DNA of 64,000 bases from Yersinia massiliensis. GTDB lineage: Bacteria > Pseudomonadota > Gammaproteobacteria > Enterobacterales > Enterobacteriaceae. The translations under genes and the position numbers were made by a program. The stretch lies in contig NZ_CP028487.1 of assembly GCF_003048255.1 (NCBI RefSeq), positions 1,984,001 through 2,048,000 on the forward strand. The letters run 5' to 3'. Shown one piece after another: positions 27,963 through 39,011 of the stretch. The first letter of the stretch is position 1. Each line of letters begins with the position of its first letter. The notes under the pieces are model-generated. The model did no database searches. It was not told the DNA's origin and saw only the letters and a list, made by a program, of their open reading frames with translations.

Positions 27963-28016
27963 TTAACCGATAGTGATTAGTTAACCGACAGTGATTAGTT
28001 AGCCAATAGTCATCAG
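27963..28016 (-). repeat. Three tandem 18-bp copies of the putA 3' end
   Basis: On the minus strand the last five codons and stop of putA (Leu-Met-Thr-Ile-Gly-stop) are followed by two further 18-bp copies, coding Leu-Ile-Thr-Val-Gly-stop and Leu-Ile-Thr-Ile-Gly-stop. All three are in the same frame, each closed by TAA. Confidence 0.85.
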
Positions 28017-31000
28017 ACTGGCATTCCCCCCAGCCGCGGCGGTATTCACGCTCAATGAATGCTCGATGAGCAGGCGTTCCAGCAGGATATTTGTTTCGCC
28101 ACGAGCAAAACCTTGTACCGAGACAATCGGCCCATCGATTTGAGCTATCTGCTCGCACAGAATGCGTAACTGATCAGCATCCCCATGATAAATAACAGCG
28201 TCGAAGACGACATTCGCGGTTTGCCAGTTTTGGGTGAGCGTAATACGTGATTGCACCACCGCGGGTAATTGGCGTAACAGATCTTTTTGTGCACCATCCC
28301 CTGACCACAAAACCTCGCTCCCGACAGCTAATACGGCAGCCAATTGTACCAAGGCATCCGCTTCGTTATCCGCCAGACACAAAACACGCTCACGGGGTTG
28401 CAGTGCATAGGTGTTGCGTTCACCGGTTGGTCCCGGTAGCAGCCTAACGGTGCCCCCTTGTGCCAATTCGCCAAATCGCTGTATCAACAGTGCTGACTCA
28501 TGCTTCTGCTCACTCATCCACTGTTGCAGTGCATGATGGGCGGTTTGCAGTGTCTCGCGACCGGTGACATTCGCCGTCTGTTCAATATCCTGACGTGCCA
28601 ATGTATTCGTCACAGCATCGTCTGGGCGATGAGACAGTAAGCGATACAGATAGAGTGGGCCACCGGCTTTCGGTCCTGTCCCTGATAAGCCTTCGCCACC
28701 AAAAGGTTGTACGCCAACCACCGCCCCAACCATATTTCGGTTAACGTAGAGGTTACCCACCTTGGCTTTTTCAGTCACATGGGCAATGGTTTCATCAATA
28801 CGGGTGTGAATGCCTAAGGTCAAACCATAACCTGATGCATTGATTTGATCGACCAACGCGCCAAGATTCTGGCGTTGGAAACGCACGACATGCAGCACCG
28901 GCCCGAAGATCTCTTTTTGCAGCTCATCAAAGCTGTCCAATTCAATCAATGTCGGCTTGATGAAGGTCCCACGTTGCCATTCTTGCTCATCTTGCGTATC
29001 AGGTCGGGTGGCCTGATAAACTGTGCGTCCTTTAGCGCGCATCGCTTGAATATGACGCTCAATGCCTGTTTTCGCTTCGGCATCTATCACAGGCCCGATA
29101 TCGGTCGACAGACGCTCTGGATTACCCATGCGGCATTCCGCCATCGCGCCGCGTAACATCTGTAAGGTGTGATCGGCGATATCATCCTGTAGACAGAGAA
29201 TGCGCAGAGCAGAGCAACGTTGGCCCGCGCTGTCAAAGGCCGATGCAACAACATCGGTTACCACTTGTTCGGTCAGTGCTGACGAGTCGACTATCATGGC
29301 ATTCAGGCCACCGGTTTCCGCAATGAGTGGCGTCGGTCGGCCTTGTGGATCGAGCCTCCCTGCGATACTACGCTGCAAAATAGCTGCGACTTCAGTTGAG
29401 CCCGTGAACATCACACCACGCACACGGTTATCATTGACTAGCGTTGCCCCGACGCTATCACCTCGGCCTGGTAACAGTTGCAAGACACCTTGCGGAATAC
29501 CGGCTTCCAGCAAGATGCGGACAGCCTGAGCCGCTATCAGTGGTGTCTGTTCTGCCGGTTTTGCTAGCACACTATTACCGGCAGCCAGTGCGGCGGCGAT
29601 TTGACCGGTAAAGATAGCCAGCGGGAAGTTCCATGGGCTGATACAAACCACAGGGCCAAGTGGGCGGTGACTATCGTTAGCGAAATTGTCGCGCACTAAC
29701 CCAGCATAGTAATGAAGGAAATCAACTGCCTCGCGGACTTCGGCAATAGCATTACTGAAGGTTTTGCCTGCTTCGCGCACCAATATCCCCATCAAGGTTT
29801 GCATCTGTGCTTCCATCAACTCAGCGGCACGGACCAAAATGGCGGCACGCTCAGCCGGTGGAGTTGCAAACCAAATCGCACCGGCACTGGCGGCAGCATC
29901 TAAGGCGCGGCTAGCCTCAGCTTCCGTTGCTTCGCGAACATAACCGACAATATCCTTCGGTTCTGCTGGATTGGTGACCGGTTGTTCCGGTGAGTTTTCA
30001 AGTTCAGAATCGCCCTCAAGCTCAGCATCAATGATGGGTTCTGCTCGCCACACTTGGCTCGCGCTGGTCAACAACGCACTGGAGAGTGAGGCTAGGCGGT
30101 GCTCGTTAGCCAAATCTAACCCGCTGGAATTGGCACGTTCTTTACCATACAGCTCACGCGGTAGGGGAATACGTGGATGAGGTAAACCGAGCTGCCCCTC
30201 ACTTGCTGCAATGCTTTCCACGGCGCTGACAGGGTCCGCGACCAGTTCATCCAGTGGCAATGTGGCATCTGCAATACGATTGACAAATGAAGTATTCGCG
30301 CCGTTTTCCAGTAGGCGACGAACCAAATAGGCCAGCAAGGTTTCGTGGGTACCCACTGGTGCATAAATACGGCATGGACGGTTAAGTTTGCCCTCGGCGA
30401 CTTTCCCGACGACTTGCTCATATAAGGGCTCACCCATCCCATGTAGGCACTGGAACTCATACTGACCGGGGTAGTAATTTTGCCCAGCAAGATGGTAAAT
30501 CGCCGATAGCGTATGTGCGTTATGTGTCGCAAATTGAGGGTAAATTAGGCTAGGGACGGCGAGTAATTTACGGGCACAGGCCAGATAGGAGATATCGGTA
30601 TACACTTTGCGGGTATACACCGGATAACCCTCTAAACCGTCCACTTGAGCACGCTTAATTTCACTGTCCCAATAAGCACCTTTAACCAAGCGGATCATCA
30701 GGCGGCGGCGGCTACGCTGGGCCATGTCAATCACGGCATCAATGGTTGCCGGACAACGTTTTTGGTAGGCTTGAATCACGAAACCAATACCATTCCAACC
30801 GGCCAGTTTCGGCTCAAAGCAGAGTCTTTCCAGCAGATCGAGTGAAATTTCCAGACGATCAGCCTCTTCGGCATCAATGTTAATCCCAATGTCATACTGA
30901 CGCGCTTGCAAGGTGAGCGACAGTAATCGAGGGTAAAGCTCGTCCATCACCCGCTGATATTGGGCGCGGCTATAGCGAGGGTGTAGGGCGGAGAGTTTGA

Positions 31001-31985
31001 TTGAGATCCCTGGCCCTTCATAGATTCCTCGGCCATTTGAAGCTTTACCAATGGCATGAATGGCTTGTTGATACGAGAGTAAATACGCCTGTGCATCCGC
31101 TTCAGTGAGTGCAGCTTCGCCCAACATATCGTAGGAGTAACGGAACCCTTTATCTTCCAGCTTACGGGCATTCGCCAATGCTTCCGCGATGGTTTCACCG
31201 GTAACAAATTGTTCCCCCATCAGGCGCATCGCCATATCCACGCCTTTGCGGATCAGCGGTTCGCCCCCTTTCCCAATAATGCGGTTCAATGAACTGGATA
31301 GCTTCACTTCATTGTGGGTAGAAACCAAGCGGCCAGTAAACAGTAAACCCCATGTGGCGGCATTGACGAACATTGATGGGCTGCGGCCCAGATGAGAGTG
31401 CCAGTTGCCGTTGCTAATTTTATCGCGGATCAACGCGTCACGAGTCGGTTTATCGGGAATACGCAGCAAGGCTTCAGCAAGGCACATCAGCGCCACGCCT
31501 TCTTGTGAAGAGAGCGAAAATTCTTGCAGCAAGCCTTGCACGATCCCGGCGCGGCCATTGGCACTTTTTTGGTTACGCAGTTTTTCAGCAATGGAATAGG
31601 CGAGCGAATGGGTTGCCTGTGCTAAATCGGCCGGTAAACGTGCTTGCTCCAACAACATGGGGATCGCTTCAGTTTCTGGGCGACGATAGGCGGCAGTGAT
31701 CGCGGCACGGGCAACGGATTGTGGCAAAACTTGTTCGGCAAAATCTAAAAATGGCTGGTGGGCGCTATCCGCGACTTGCGGCATAATGTCGTCCGTTTCG
31801 AGTAGCGCAGTCACCTGTGTTGAGGGAAGCTCTGGTAATTCACTACCACTCTCCAACCGTTCTAGATAGGTAAAAATGGCTTGCTTGATCAGCCAGTGCG
31901 GTGTGCGGTCAATATGCTGTGCTGCCGCCTTAATTCGGTCGCGTGTGGCTTCATCTAGTTTCACGCCCATTGTGGTACTCGCCAT
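27999..31985 (-). CDS. putA: Bifunctional proline dehydrogenase / P5C dehydrogenase and put repressor
   Basis: 1,328 residues (E. coli 1,320). N-terminal ribbon-helix-helix DNA-binding domain (TTMGVKLDEATRDRIKAAAQ), flavin proline dehydrogenase barrel (about residues 85-570; ESLHPRYSRAQY and YQKRCPATID-type motifs), and an aldehyde dehydrogenase domain (about 660-1120) with the general base in AETGGLNA and the nucleophile in SAGQRCSALR. It oxidises proline to glutamate at the membrane, and without proline represses putA and putP. It is divergent from putP, with GTTGCA operator motifs in between. Confidence 0.96.
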   Translation of the reverse strand: MASTTMGVKLDEATRDRIKAAAQHIDRTPHWLIKQAIFTYLERLESGSELPELPSTQVTALLETDDIMPQVADSAHQPFLDFAEQVLPQSVARAAITAAYRRPETEAIPMLLEQARLPADLAQATHSLAYSIAEKLRNQKSANGRAGIVQGLLQEFSLSSQEGVALMCLAEALLRIPDKPTRDALIRDKISNGNWHSHLGRSPSMFVNAATWGLLFTGRLVSTHNEVKLSSSLNRIIGKGGEPLIRKGVDMAMRLMGEQFVTGETIAEALANARKLEDKGFRYSYDMLGEAALTEADAQAYLLSYQQAIHAIGKASNGRGIYEGPGISIKLSALHPRYSRAQYQRVMDELYPRLLSLTLQARQYDIGINIDAEEADRLEISLDLLERLCFEPKLAGWNGIGFVIQAYQKRCPATIDAVIDMAQRSRRRLMIRLVKGAYWDSEIKRAQVDGLEGYPVYTRKVYTDISYLACARKLLAVPSLIYPQFATHNAHTLSAIYHLAGQNYYPGQYEFQCLHGMGEPLYEQVVGKVAEGKLNRPCRIYAPVGTHETLLAYLVRRLLENGANTSFVNRIADATLPLDELVADPVSAVESIAASEGQLGLPHPRIPLPRELYGKERANSSGLDLANEHRLASLSSALLTSASQVWRAEPIIDAELEGDSELENSPEQPVTNPAEPKDIVGYVREATEAEASRALDAAASAGAIWFATPPAERAAILVRAAELMEAQMQTLMGILVREAGKTFSNAIAEVREAVDFLHYYAGLVRDNFANDSHRPLGPVVCISPWNFPLAIFTGQIAAALAAGNSVLAKPAEQTPLIAAQAVRILLEAGIPQGVLQLLPGRGDSVGATLVNDNRVRGVMFTGSTEVAAILQRSIAGRLDPQGRPTPLIAETGGLNAMIVDSSALTEQVVTDVVASAFDSAGQRCSALRILCLQDDIADHTLQMLRGAMAECRMGNPERLSTDIGPVIDAEAKTGIERHIQAMRAKGRTVYQATRPDTQDEQEWQRGTFIKPTLIELDSFDELQKEIFGPVLHVVRFQRQNLGALVDQINASGYGLTLGIHTRIDETIAHVTEKAKVGNLYVNRNMVGAVVGVQPFGGEGLSGTGPKAGGPLYLYRLLSHRPDDAVTNTLARQDIEQTANVTGRETLQTAHHALQQWMSEQKHESALLIQRFGELAQGGTVRLLPGPTGERNTYALQPRERVLCLADNEADALVQLAAVLAVGSEVLWSGDGAQKDLLRQLPAVVQSRITLTQNWQTANVVFDAVIYHGDADQLRILCEQIAQIDGPIVSVQGFARGETNILLERLLIEHSLSVNTAAAGGNASLMTIG

Positions 31986-32508
31986 GCTGTCTGGCTCCTT
32001 ATATAAGGGATTATGATTTTATTGCAGACAATATCAGGCATGTTGCAACTTTGTGCAACCGTGTTAAATCGGTTGTGTGAATGAACTGTGAATTTAGTCT
32101 TGTTTTTAACAATTAGTATGAAGGGGAAATAATTATAATATTACGCATCAGGCTTACGGATGCTCATAATAATAGGCTTTGTAGGGGATTAACCTTGGGT
32201 ATCACTCATAATTATTGGGTGAGTGTAACTTCCGACATCAGTTAATGTGATGTGGAGTGAATTTATTGTAAAAAAATTGTTTATTTTGTTGTGAACAAAG
32301 AAAGTCCTCCACTAGGATAGCAACCCTAAGATAGCCATTCGCTTGCAAATAGTTGTGCTGATAGCTTATCTGAGAACCATCGCTTGTCCTTGGTGCAACT
32401 TAGTGTCACGTTCCGACCGCCAGAGATAAACAAGACGCCGCACTCAGAAAGCAGAACGAAAAACTGCGGGACATATTAAAACGATAATACGCACTATGGA
32501 GACGTTGC
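31986..32508. promoter_or_regulatory. putA-putP divergent control region with GTTGCA operator motifs
   Basis: A 523-base region without a gene. The PutA half site known from E. coli, GTTGCA, occurs at 32042-32047 (plus), 32054-32059 (minus), 32394-32399 (minus) and 32504-32509 (plus, touching the putP start codon). The first two form an inverted pair near the putA start. The middle is AT-rich, as expected for the promoters. Confidence 0.7.
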
Positions 32509-33993
32509 ATGACCATGAATACACCGATGTTGGTGACTTTTTTAGTTTACATTTTTGGGATGATATTGATTGGCTTAATTGCTTACCGGGCGACCAATAA
32601 CTTTGATGATTATATTCTAGGTGGACGAAGCTTAGGCAGTGTCGTCACCGCATTATCGGCTGGTGCATCTGATATGAGTGGCTGGCTATTAATGGGATTG
32701 CCGGGCGCGATTTTCCTGTCAGGTATTTCGGAGAGTTGGATAGCCATTGGTTTGACGATCGGTGCTTATCTTAACTGGAAACTGGTCGCAGGGCGGTTAC
32801 GCGTACATACCGAAGCCAATAACAATGCACTGACATTGCCGGATTACTTCACTAGCCGCTTTGAAGATAAGAGTAAATTACTGCGGGTGATATCCGCCGT
32901 GGTTATCTTGGTCTTTTTCACGATTTATTGTGCTTCAGGTATTGTGGCCGGCGCGCGCTTATTTGAAAGCACCTTCGAGATGAGCTACGGCACGGCATTG
33001 TGGGCAGGCGCTGCGGCAACCATCATTTACACCTTCATCGGCGGGTTCTTGGCGGTCAGTTGGACGGATACGGTCCAAGCGACGTTGATGATTTTCGCAC
33101 TGATACTCACCCCCGTTATTGTGATTCTGGCAGTGGGGGGCATTGATACCTCGGTTATGGTGATTGCGGCGAAAAATCCAGCCAATATCGATATGTTTAA
33201 AGGGTTGAATCTGGTGGCCATTCTCTCATTGCTCGGTTGGGGCTTGGGTTATTTTGGTCAGCCACACATTTTAGCGCGCTTTATGGCGGCAGACTCACAT
33301 CGCACCATTCGTAGTGCACGCCGCATCAGTATGACTTGGATGGTTCTGTGTTTGGCAGGGACTATCGCCGTGGGCTTCTTTGGTATCGCGTATTTTGAAA
33401 ACAACCCTGAGCAAGCGGGAAATGTGACGCAAAATAGTGAGCGTGTCTTCATTGAATTAGCCAAACTGCTGTTCAACCCATGGATTGCCGGTATTTTGCT
33501 ATCCGCCATTCTGGCGGCGGTGATGAGTACGTTAAGTTGCCAACTGTTGGTGTGTTCAAGCGCGTTAACTGAGGATTTGTATAAGCCCTTCCTGCGTAAA
33601 AACGCCAGCCAGAAAGAGTTGGTCTGGGTAGGCCGTGCCATGGTGTTGTTGGTGGCATTGATTGCGATTGCGTTAGCCGCAAATCCTGAAAACCGTGTGT
33701 TGGGATTGGTTAGCTATGCATGGGCAGGCTTCGGGGCGGCATTTGGCCCAGTGGTGCTCATCTCCGTAACCTGGTCACGCATGACCCGCAATGGCGCGTT
33801 GGCTGGCATGCTGGTCGGGGCTATCACGGTGATTGTCTGGAAACAGTACGCTTGGTTGGGGCTGTACGAAATTATCCCTGGTTTCGTCTTGGCGTGTATC
33901 GCCATTGTGGTGGTGAGTTTGATGGGTAAAACACCGAATAATACGATCACCGACCGTTTCAACAATGCGGAAGCGGAGTTTAAGACCGTTTAA
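32509..33993 (+). CDS. putP: Sodium/proline symporter PutP
   Basis: 494 residues of the SSS family with about 13 membrane helices. Highly conserved blocks NFDDYILGGRSLG, ALSAGASDMSGWLLMGLPGA and GYFGQPHILARFMAADSH contain residues known to bind Na+ and proline. The start ATG (MTMNTPMLV) matches MAISTPMLV of E. coli; GGAG lies seven bases upstream. It imports proline for PutA. Confidence 0.96.
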   Translation: MTMNTPMLVTFLVYIFGMILIGLIAYRATNNFDDYILGGRSLGSVVTALSAGASDMSGWLLMGLPGAIFLSGISESWIAIGLTIGAYLNWKLVAGRLRVHTEANNNALTLPDYFTSRFEDKSKLLRVISAVVILVFFTIYCASGIVAGARLFESTFEMSYGTALWAGAAATIIYTFIGGFLAVSWTDTVQATLMIFALILTPVIVILAVGGIDTSVMVIAAKNPANIDMFKGLNLVAILSLLGWGLGYFGQPHILARFMAADSHRTIRSARRISMTWMVLCLAGTIAVGFFGIAYFENNPEQAGNVTQNSERVFIELAKLLFNPWIAGILLSAILAAVMSTLSCQLLVCSSALTEDLYKPFLRKNASQKELVWVGRAMVLLVALIAIALAANPENRVLGLVSYAWAGFGAAFGPVVLISVTWSRMTRNGALAGMLVGAITVIVWKQYAWLGLYEIIPGFVLACIAIVVVSLMGKTPNNTITDRFNNAEAEFKTV

Positions 33994-34021
33994 TTATCTG
34001 CTTTTTGCGTGAACTTAATTA

Positions 34022-34050
34022 GCCTTCTGCTTAGCAGAGGGCTTTTTTTT
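34022..34050 (+). terminator. putP terminator
   Basis: GCCTTCTGC, TTA, GCAGAGGGC (one G-T pair) followed by eight T. Confidence 0.9.
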
Positions 34051-34185
34051 GCAAAAAATCTCACCTTAATCGATGACAAGGTAAATAGGTATCTTGATGA
34101 ATTTACGTGGTAACTACCGCGATGAAACAATTTGCCACACTTTGATTAACAATATTCTTACTCGCTCTATTGAATTTCTTTTTGA

Positions 34186-34204
34186 CAGAATGATAATCAC
34201 TATC
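34186..34204 (+). promoter_or_regulatory. Fur box of efeUOB
   Basis: CAGAATGATAATCACTATC matches 16 of 19 positions of the Fur consensus. It lies about 85 bases before efeU, so the operon should be repressed by Fe2+-Fur. Confidence 0.85.
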
Positions 34205-34289
34205 GTTTTCAGTTTTACTTTTCTTTACGTTAATTGACATTCATTGTCATCGCTGATTGATCTCCATACCTATCGCAGGGGTTTCTGGC

Positions 34290-35138
34290 ATGTTCGTCCC
34301 ATTTCTTATTATGTTTCGCGAAGGGCTAGAGGCGGCACTGATTGTTAGCCTGATCGCCAGCTACCTTAAACGTACTCAGCGTGGCCAATGGATGGGGGCC
34401 GTTTGGATTGGCGTTATCACCGCGGCGGCACTCTGTCTTGCTATCGGTATTTTTATTAATGAAACCACGGGTGAGTTCCCACAAAAACAGCAAGAACTGT
34501 TTGAAGGGATTATCGCGGTGGTGGCAGTTTGCATATTAACCTATATGGTTTTTTGGATGCGTAAGGTCTCCAAATCGGTAAAAACACATTTAGAGGGTGC
34601 CATAGATAGCGCACTCAACTCTAGTCGCCGTCAGGGGTGGGCCTTGGTGGCAATGGTGTTCTTTGCCGTCGCCCGTGAAGGGCTTGAATCGGTGTTCTTC
34701 TTACTGGCGGCTTTCCAGCAAGATGTCGGAATAGGTGCACCTATCGGCGCAATATTAGGATTGGCCTGTGCCATTTTGGTGGGTATGGCTATCTACTGGG
34801 GCGGGATTAAGTTGCATCTGGCCAGTTTCTTCAAATGGACCAGCCTGTTTATTCTGTTTGTCGCCGCAGGGCTTGCAGCTGGTGCCATTAGAGCCTTCCA
34901 TGAAGCAGGTTTGTGGAACCACTTCCAAGATATCGCTTTTGATCTGACCAATGTGCTCTCTACGCACACATTACTCGGCACATTCCTCGAAGGTATGTTC
35001 GGCTATCAAGAAGCCCCAACAGTCAGTGAAGTCGCCGTTTACTTTATCTATCTGATTCCGGCATTGATCTTATTTTTCCTTCCACCACGCACTACGGCGG
35101 CTTCAGCCGCATCTGCTGCGCGGAAAACTAACCAATAA
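34290..35138 (+). CDS. efeU: Iron permease EfeU
   Basis: 282 residues from the ATG at 34290 ([20 protein letters not shown]), which matches the family start; a longer in-frame start adds 11 residues. Seven or so membrane helices and the two REGLE motifs (about residues 10 and 138) of the Ftr1/OFeT iron permease family. It is the inner-membrane channel of the EfeUOB ferrous iron system. The operon continues with efeO 16 bases downstream. In E. coli K-12 efeU is frameshifted; here it is intact. Confidence 0.95.
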   Translation: MFVPFLIMFREGLEAALIVSLIASYLKRTQRGQWMGAVWIGVITAAALCLAIGIFINETTGEFPQKQQELFEGIIAVVAVCILTYMVFWMRKVSKSVKTHLEGAIDSALNSSRRQGWALVAMVFFAVAREGLESVFFLLAAFQQDVGIGAPIGAILGLACAILVGMAIYWGGIKLHLASFFKWTSLFILFVAAGLAAGAIRAFHEAGLWNHFQDIAFDLTNVLSTHTLLGTFLEGMFGYQEAPTVSEVAVYFIYLIPALILFFLPPRTTAASAASAARKTNQ

Positions 35139-35154
35139 TTCAGGGATTTATCAC

Positions 35155-36285
35155 ATGTCTAACCGGTTCTTCCGTCGCACCGCCATGCAAGCTGCGTTAC
35201 TGGCGCTGCCTGTTTTTGCTATCAGCGCGCAGGCTGCTGATATTCCACAAGTTAAAATTACGGTCAATGATAAGCAGTGCGAGCCAATGGCGCTGACTAT
35301 CCCTGCCGGTAAAACGCAGTTTATTGTGCATAATGTTAGCCAGAAAGGGTTGGAGTGGGAGATCCTCAAAGGGGTGATGGTGGTTGAAGAGCGAGAAAAT
35401 ATCGCTCCCGGTTTCACACAAAAAATGACGGCTAACTTGGAGCCGGGCGAATATGACATGACCTGCGGTTTGCTGAGCAATCCGAAAGGTAAATTGACCG
35501 TGACCGCCGCCGCGGGTGCTGACACAGCGGTAAAACCGGATGCAATGGCATTAGTCGGGCCAATTGCAGAGTACAAAGTGTATGTCACTCAAGAAGTGGC
35601 CCAATTAGTCACCCAAACCAAAGCCTTCACCGATGCAGTGAAGAAGGGTGATCTGGCGTTGGCCCGTCAACTGTATGCGCCAACACGCCAACATTACGAG
35701 CGCATCGAACCCATTGCAGAATTATTCTCTGATTTAGATGGCAGCATTGATGCCCGTGAAGATGATTTTGAGCAAAAAGCGGCTGATCCGAAATTTACCG
35801 GTTTCCATCGTTTAGAAAAAATCTTGTTTGGCGACAATACCACTAAGGGCGCGGATAAATTTGCTGATCAACTTTATCAAGACACCTTAGAACTGCAAAA
35901 ACGCATTACCGGTCTGACGTTTGCACCGAATAAAGTGGTAGGCGGTGCTGCGGGTCTCATCGAAGAGGTTGCGGCCAGTAAAATCAGTGGTGAAGAAGAT
36001 CGCTACAGCCGGACGGATTTGTGGGATTTCCAAGCTAACGTTGATGGCGCACAGAAGATTGTCAACCTGCTGCGGCCGCTGCTAGAAAAAGCGGATAAGC
36101 CTTTGCTGGAAAAAATTGATGCCAATTTCAAAACCGTTGATAGCGTATTGGCAAAATATCGCACCAAAGAGGGTTATGAGTCCTACGAGAAGTTAACGGA
36201 TGCCGATCGCAACGCAATGAAAGGGCCGATTACCGCACTGGCGGAAGACCTTGCTCAATTGCGCGGCGTATTAGGTTTGGATTGA
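35155..36285 (+). CDS. efeO: Periplasmic iron uptake protein EfeO
   Basis: 376 residues. Signal peptide at residues 1-27 (cleaved after AQA), cupredoxin-like domain (about 28-125, with ...[14 protein letters not shown]), then an M75 peptidase-like helical domain with the HxxE motif (HYERIEP, near residue 181). It takes part in delivering iron to EfeU from the periplasm. It lies between efeU and efeB in one operon. Confidence 0.95.
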   Translation: MSNRFFRRTAMQAALLALPVFAISAQAADIPQVKITVNDKQCEPMALTIPAGKTQFIVHNVSQKGLEWEILKGVMVVEERENIAPGFTQKMTANLEPGEYDMTCGLLSNPKGKLTVTAAAGADTAVKPDAMALVGPIAEYKVYVTQEVAQLVTQTKAFTDAVKKGDLALARQLYAPTRQHYERIEPIAELFSDLDGSIDAREDDFEQKAADPKFTGFHRLEKILFGDNTTKGADKFADQLYQDTLELQKRITGLTFAPNKVVGGAAGLIEEVAASKISGEEDRYSRTDLWDFQANVDGAQKIVNLLRPLLEKADKPLLEKIDANFKTVDSVLAKYRTKEGYESYEKLTDADRNAMKGPITALAEDLAQLRGVLGLD

Positions 36286-36295
36286 GGCGTCAACG

Positions 36296-37600
36296 ATGAG
36301 TCAGAAAACCGGCCCAGAACAGGGGCCGTATCCGCAGGATAGTGGGGCGGCACTGCCGTCCCGTCGGCGTTTATTGTTGGGTATGGGCGTGATGAGTGGC
36401 GCGTTGGCACTCGGTGGCACTAAAGTGGCGCGGGCCGCTGATTGCCCTGCACCTGAGGCGCAGCCTGCCCAAGATGAACGTTGGCAGAAGCAACCGTTCT
36501 ACGGCCAGCATCAATCTGGTGTGTTAACCCCTCAGCAGGCAGCAATGATGCTGGTGGCCTTTGATGTCTTAGCGACAGACAAAGCTGGGCTGACTCGCTT
36601 ATTTAAGCTGCTAACAGAACGCATCGCCTTTTTAACCGCAGGTGGACATGCACCATCGGTGAATGCCAAGTTACCGCCATTAGACTCGGGCATTATGGGG
36701 CCAGAAATTTACCCCGATAACCTGACGATGACGGTGTCAGTGGGTGATTCACTGTTTGATGAGCGCTTTGGCTTGCAAGGGCAGAAACCGCAGCGTTTGC
36801 AGCGAATGACGCGCTTCCCAAATGATTCACTGGATGCTGCTTTGTGCCATGGTGATGTCCTGTTGCAAATTTGCGCCAACACCAATGAAACGGTGATTCA
36901 TGCGCTGCGCGATATCATCAAACATACGCCAGATCTGCTCAGTGTTCGCTGGAAGCGTGAAGGCTTTATTTCTGCTCATGCGGCGCGTAGTAAAGGAAAA
37001 GAAACACCCATCAATTTATTAGGCTTTAAAGATGGCACTGCCAACCCGAAAACCAGTGATAAGCCGTTAATCAATCAGGTGGTTTGGGTGCAAGATAATG
37101 CAGGTGAACCGGCGTGGGCGGTTGGGGGGAGCTATCAGGCAGCACGTATTATCCGCTTCAAGGTCGAGTTTTGGGATCGCACACCATTACAGGAACAGCA
37201 AACCATTTTTGGTCGCGATAAGCACAGTGGCGCGCCGTTGGGGATGGTACATGAACATGATGAGCCTGATTACACCCAAGACCCTAATGGCGAGACTATC
37301 AAACTGGATGCGCATATTCGTCTGGCAAATCCTCGAACCACAGAAACCCAGAATAACCTGATGTTACGCCGTGGCTACAGCTATTCTTTGGGCGTGTCCA
37401 ATTCGGGGCAACTGGACATGGGGCTATTGTTTGTCTGCTACCAGTCTGATTTGGAAAAAGCGTTCCTGACGGTACAACAACGGCTGAACGGGGAGGCACT
37501 GGAAGAGTATGTGAAACCGATTGGTGGGGGGTATTTCTTCGTCTTACCCGGTGTAGTAGATGCCAATCACTATCTGGCCCAAGGCTTGCTCAGCGCTTAA
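36296..37600 (+). CDS. efeB: Deferrochelatase/peroxidase EfeB
   Basis: 434 residues of the dye-decolourising peroxidase family. The N-terminus carries a twin-arginine signal ([20 protein letters not shown]) for export of the folded haem protein. The GxxDG motif is in [13 protein letters not shown] (about residue 245), and the expected haem-ligand His lies in the [11 protein letters not shown] loop. It oxidises Fe(II) or releases haem iron in the periplasm together with EfeO and EfeU. It starts ten bases after efeO. Confidence 0.95.
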   Translation: MSQKTGPEQGPYPQDSGAALPSRRRLLLGMGVMSGALALGGTKVARAADCPAPEAQPAQDERWQKQPFYGQHQSGVLTPQQAAMMLVAFDVLATDKAGLTRLFKLLTERIAFLTAGGHAPSVNAKLPPLDSGIMGPEIYPDNLTMTVSVGDSLFDERFGLQGQKPQRLQRMTRFPNDSLDAALCHGDVLLQICANTNETVIHALRDIIKHTPDLLSVRWKREGFISAHAARSKGKETPINLLGFKDGTANPKTSDKPLINQVVWVQDNAGEPAWAVGGSYQAARIIRFKVEFWDRTPLQEQQTIFGRDKHSGAPLGMVHEHDEPDYTQDPNGETIKLDAHIRLANPRTTETQNNLMLRRGYSYSLGVSNSGQLDMGLLFVCYQSDLEKAFLTVQQRLNGEALEEYVKPIGGGYFFVLPGVVDANHYLAQGLLSA

Positions 37601-37675
37601 ACCTGCTCCGCGACTAGTATATTGCCATCACATCAGCACCGCACTCACGCGGTGCTTTTTCATCGAATCAACAGA

Positions 37676-38275
37676 TTAACTCTTCAGTTTGGCCGTAATT
37701 TTTGCCACATGCTCACCTTGGAAACGGGCGATAGCCAACTCTTCCGCGCTAGGATGACGAGAGCCATCACCACCCGCAATCGTGGTTGCCCCATAAGGTG
37801 TACCACCCCGGGTCTGTGAAACATCAAATAACTCTTTAGCACCGTAACCGATAGGCACAATGATAAAACCGTGATGGGCCAGCGTCGTCCACGTAGACGT
37901 AATCGTATGTTCTTGACCGCCACCGGTACCGGTTGAGGAGAATACACTCGCGACTTTACCGTACAGTGCGCCGGACGCCCACAAGCCGCCGGTTTGATCG
38001 AGGAATGTGCGCATTTGCCCTGCCATGTTACCAAAGCGCGTTGGCGTACCAAAAATGATGCCATCGTAGTCAGCTAATTCTTGCGGGGTCGCAACCGGAG
38101 CTTGCTGGTTGGTTTTACCGCCAGCATTGGCAAACGCATCGGCAGGCATGGTTTCTGGCACGCGTTTTATCGTCACGTCAACACCACTGACTTTTTTTGC
38201 CCCTTCGGCTATCGCACCGGCAAGTGTCTCGATATGTCCATACATGGAATAATAAAGTACTAAAATTTTCGCCAT
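37676..38275 (-). CDS. wrbA: NAD(P)H:quinone oxidoreductase WrbA
   Basis: 199 residues (E. coli 198). Flavodoxin-like fold with FMN loop [12 protein letters not shown] near residue 9, the [23 protein letters not shown] block and [10 protein letters not shown] tetrameric cytosolic enzyme that reduces quinones by two electrons and protects against oxidative stress. Single gene, convergent to efeB. Confidence 0.96.
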   Translation of the reverse strand: MAKILVLYYSMYGHIETLAGAIAEGAKKVSGVDVTIKRVPETMPADAFANAGGKTNQQAPVATPQELADYDGIIFGTPTRFGNMAGQMRTFLDQTGGLWASGALYGKVASVFSSTGTGGGQEHTITSTWTTLAHHGFIIVPIGYGAKELFDVSQTRGGTPYGATTIAGGDGSRHPSAEELAIARFQGEHVAKITAKLKS

Positions 38276-38528
38276 CTCGTTTTACTCCAATCAAATATAT
38301 TGAATAACGCTGATGATGTAATCATAGTCGCTGCTAATGACACCTAATAACCATACGCCAATATAGGCAGGCTGCAACTTTGCACCCTAAGGATTTTAAA
38401 TCATGGGGGAATATAGATAGGGCATATTGATATTATTGGGGGGAAACATCTTGACTCACGCTATTGCGCTTCAATGAGGGATATTCATTAAGGGCAGTGT
38501 TTGAACTACCCTTAATATTGTACTGCTA

Positions 38529-39011
38529 TCACAGATTACGTAACTTCTTTTGTAGGCGTTTTTGCTGCCAGCGTTCTACCCAATTCCCCAGTAAGAACGT
38601 ATTTATCGCTCTTAAACCTAATGGGATGCTTAGCCCAAGAACGACCCACCATGCCTACATATAACTCGGTGAGGTGAACCAGTTAATGGCAAATAGAACC
38701 GCACACAAAATAACAGCACGCAGTAATTGACGAAAGAAAGCCATTTCATTTTCAACTGCATCACGAGCATCAAGCACGCGCTGATCAACGGCATCAGCCG
38801 GTGACTCTTGCTGCTGGCTAACACCAGGCGTATACAACTCACTCACTTTCAGATCTAACACAGCAGCAATAGCACTTAACGTTTCAAGACTCGCTTGCTC
38901 GCCATTTTCAATCCGTTGAATTGTGCGCACACTGAGACTACAAAGTTCAGCTAACTGCTCTTGCGACCAAGCTCGCGCCTGCCGTAACTCACGAATACGA
39001 TAAAGATTCAT
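38529..39011 (-). pseudogene. XRE-family regulator with 2TM domain, interrupted by an in-frame amber codon
   Basis: From the ATG at 39011 (RBS GGGAGC) the frame codes a Cro/CI-type helix-turn-helix (RELRQARAWSQEQLAELCSLSVRTIQRIENGEQAS) and a first hydrophobic helix, then meets TAG at 38657-38655. In the same frame translation would continue for 41 more codons (AWWVVLGLSIPLGLRAIN onward, ending in a basic ...KRLQKKLRNL) to TGA at 38531-38529, supplying the second helix of a 2TM domain. A TGG to TAG change would explain it. As read, the protein has 118 residues and one membrane helix. It could be a nonsense mutation, a read-through site or a sequence error. Confidence 0.75.
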
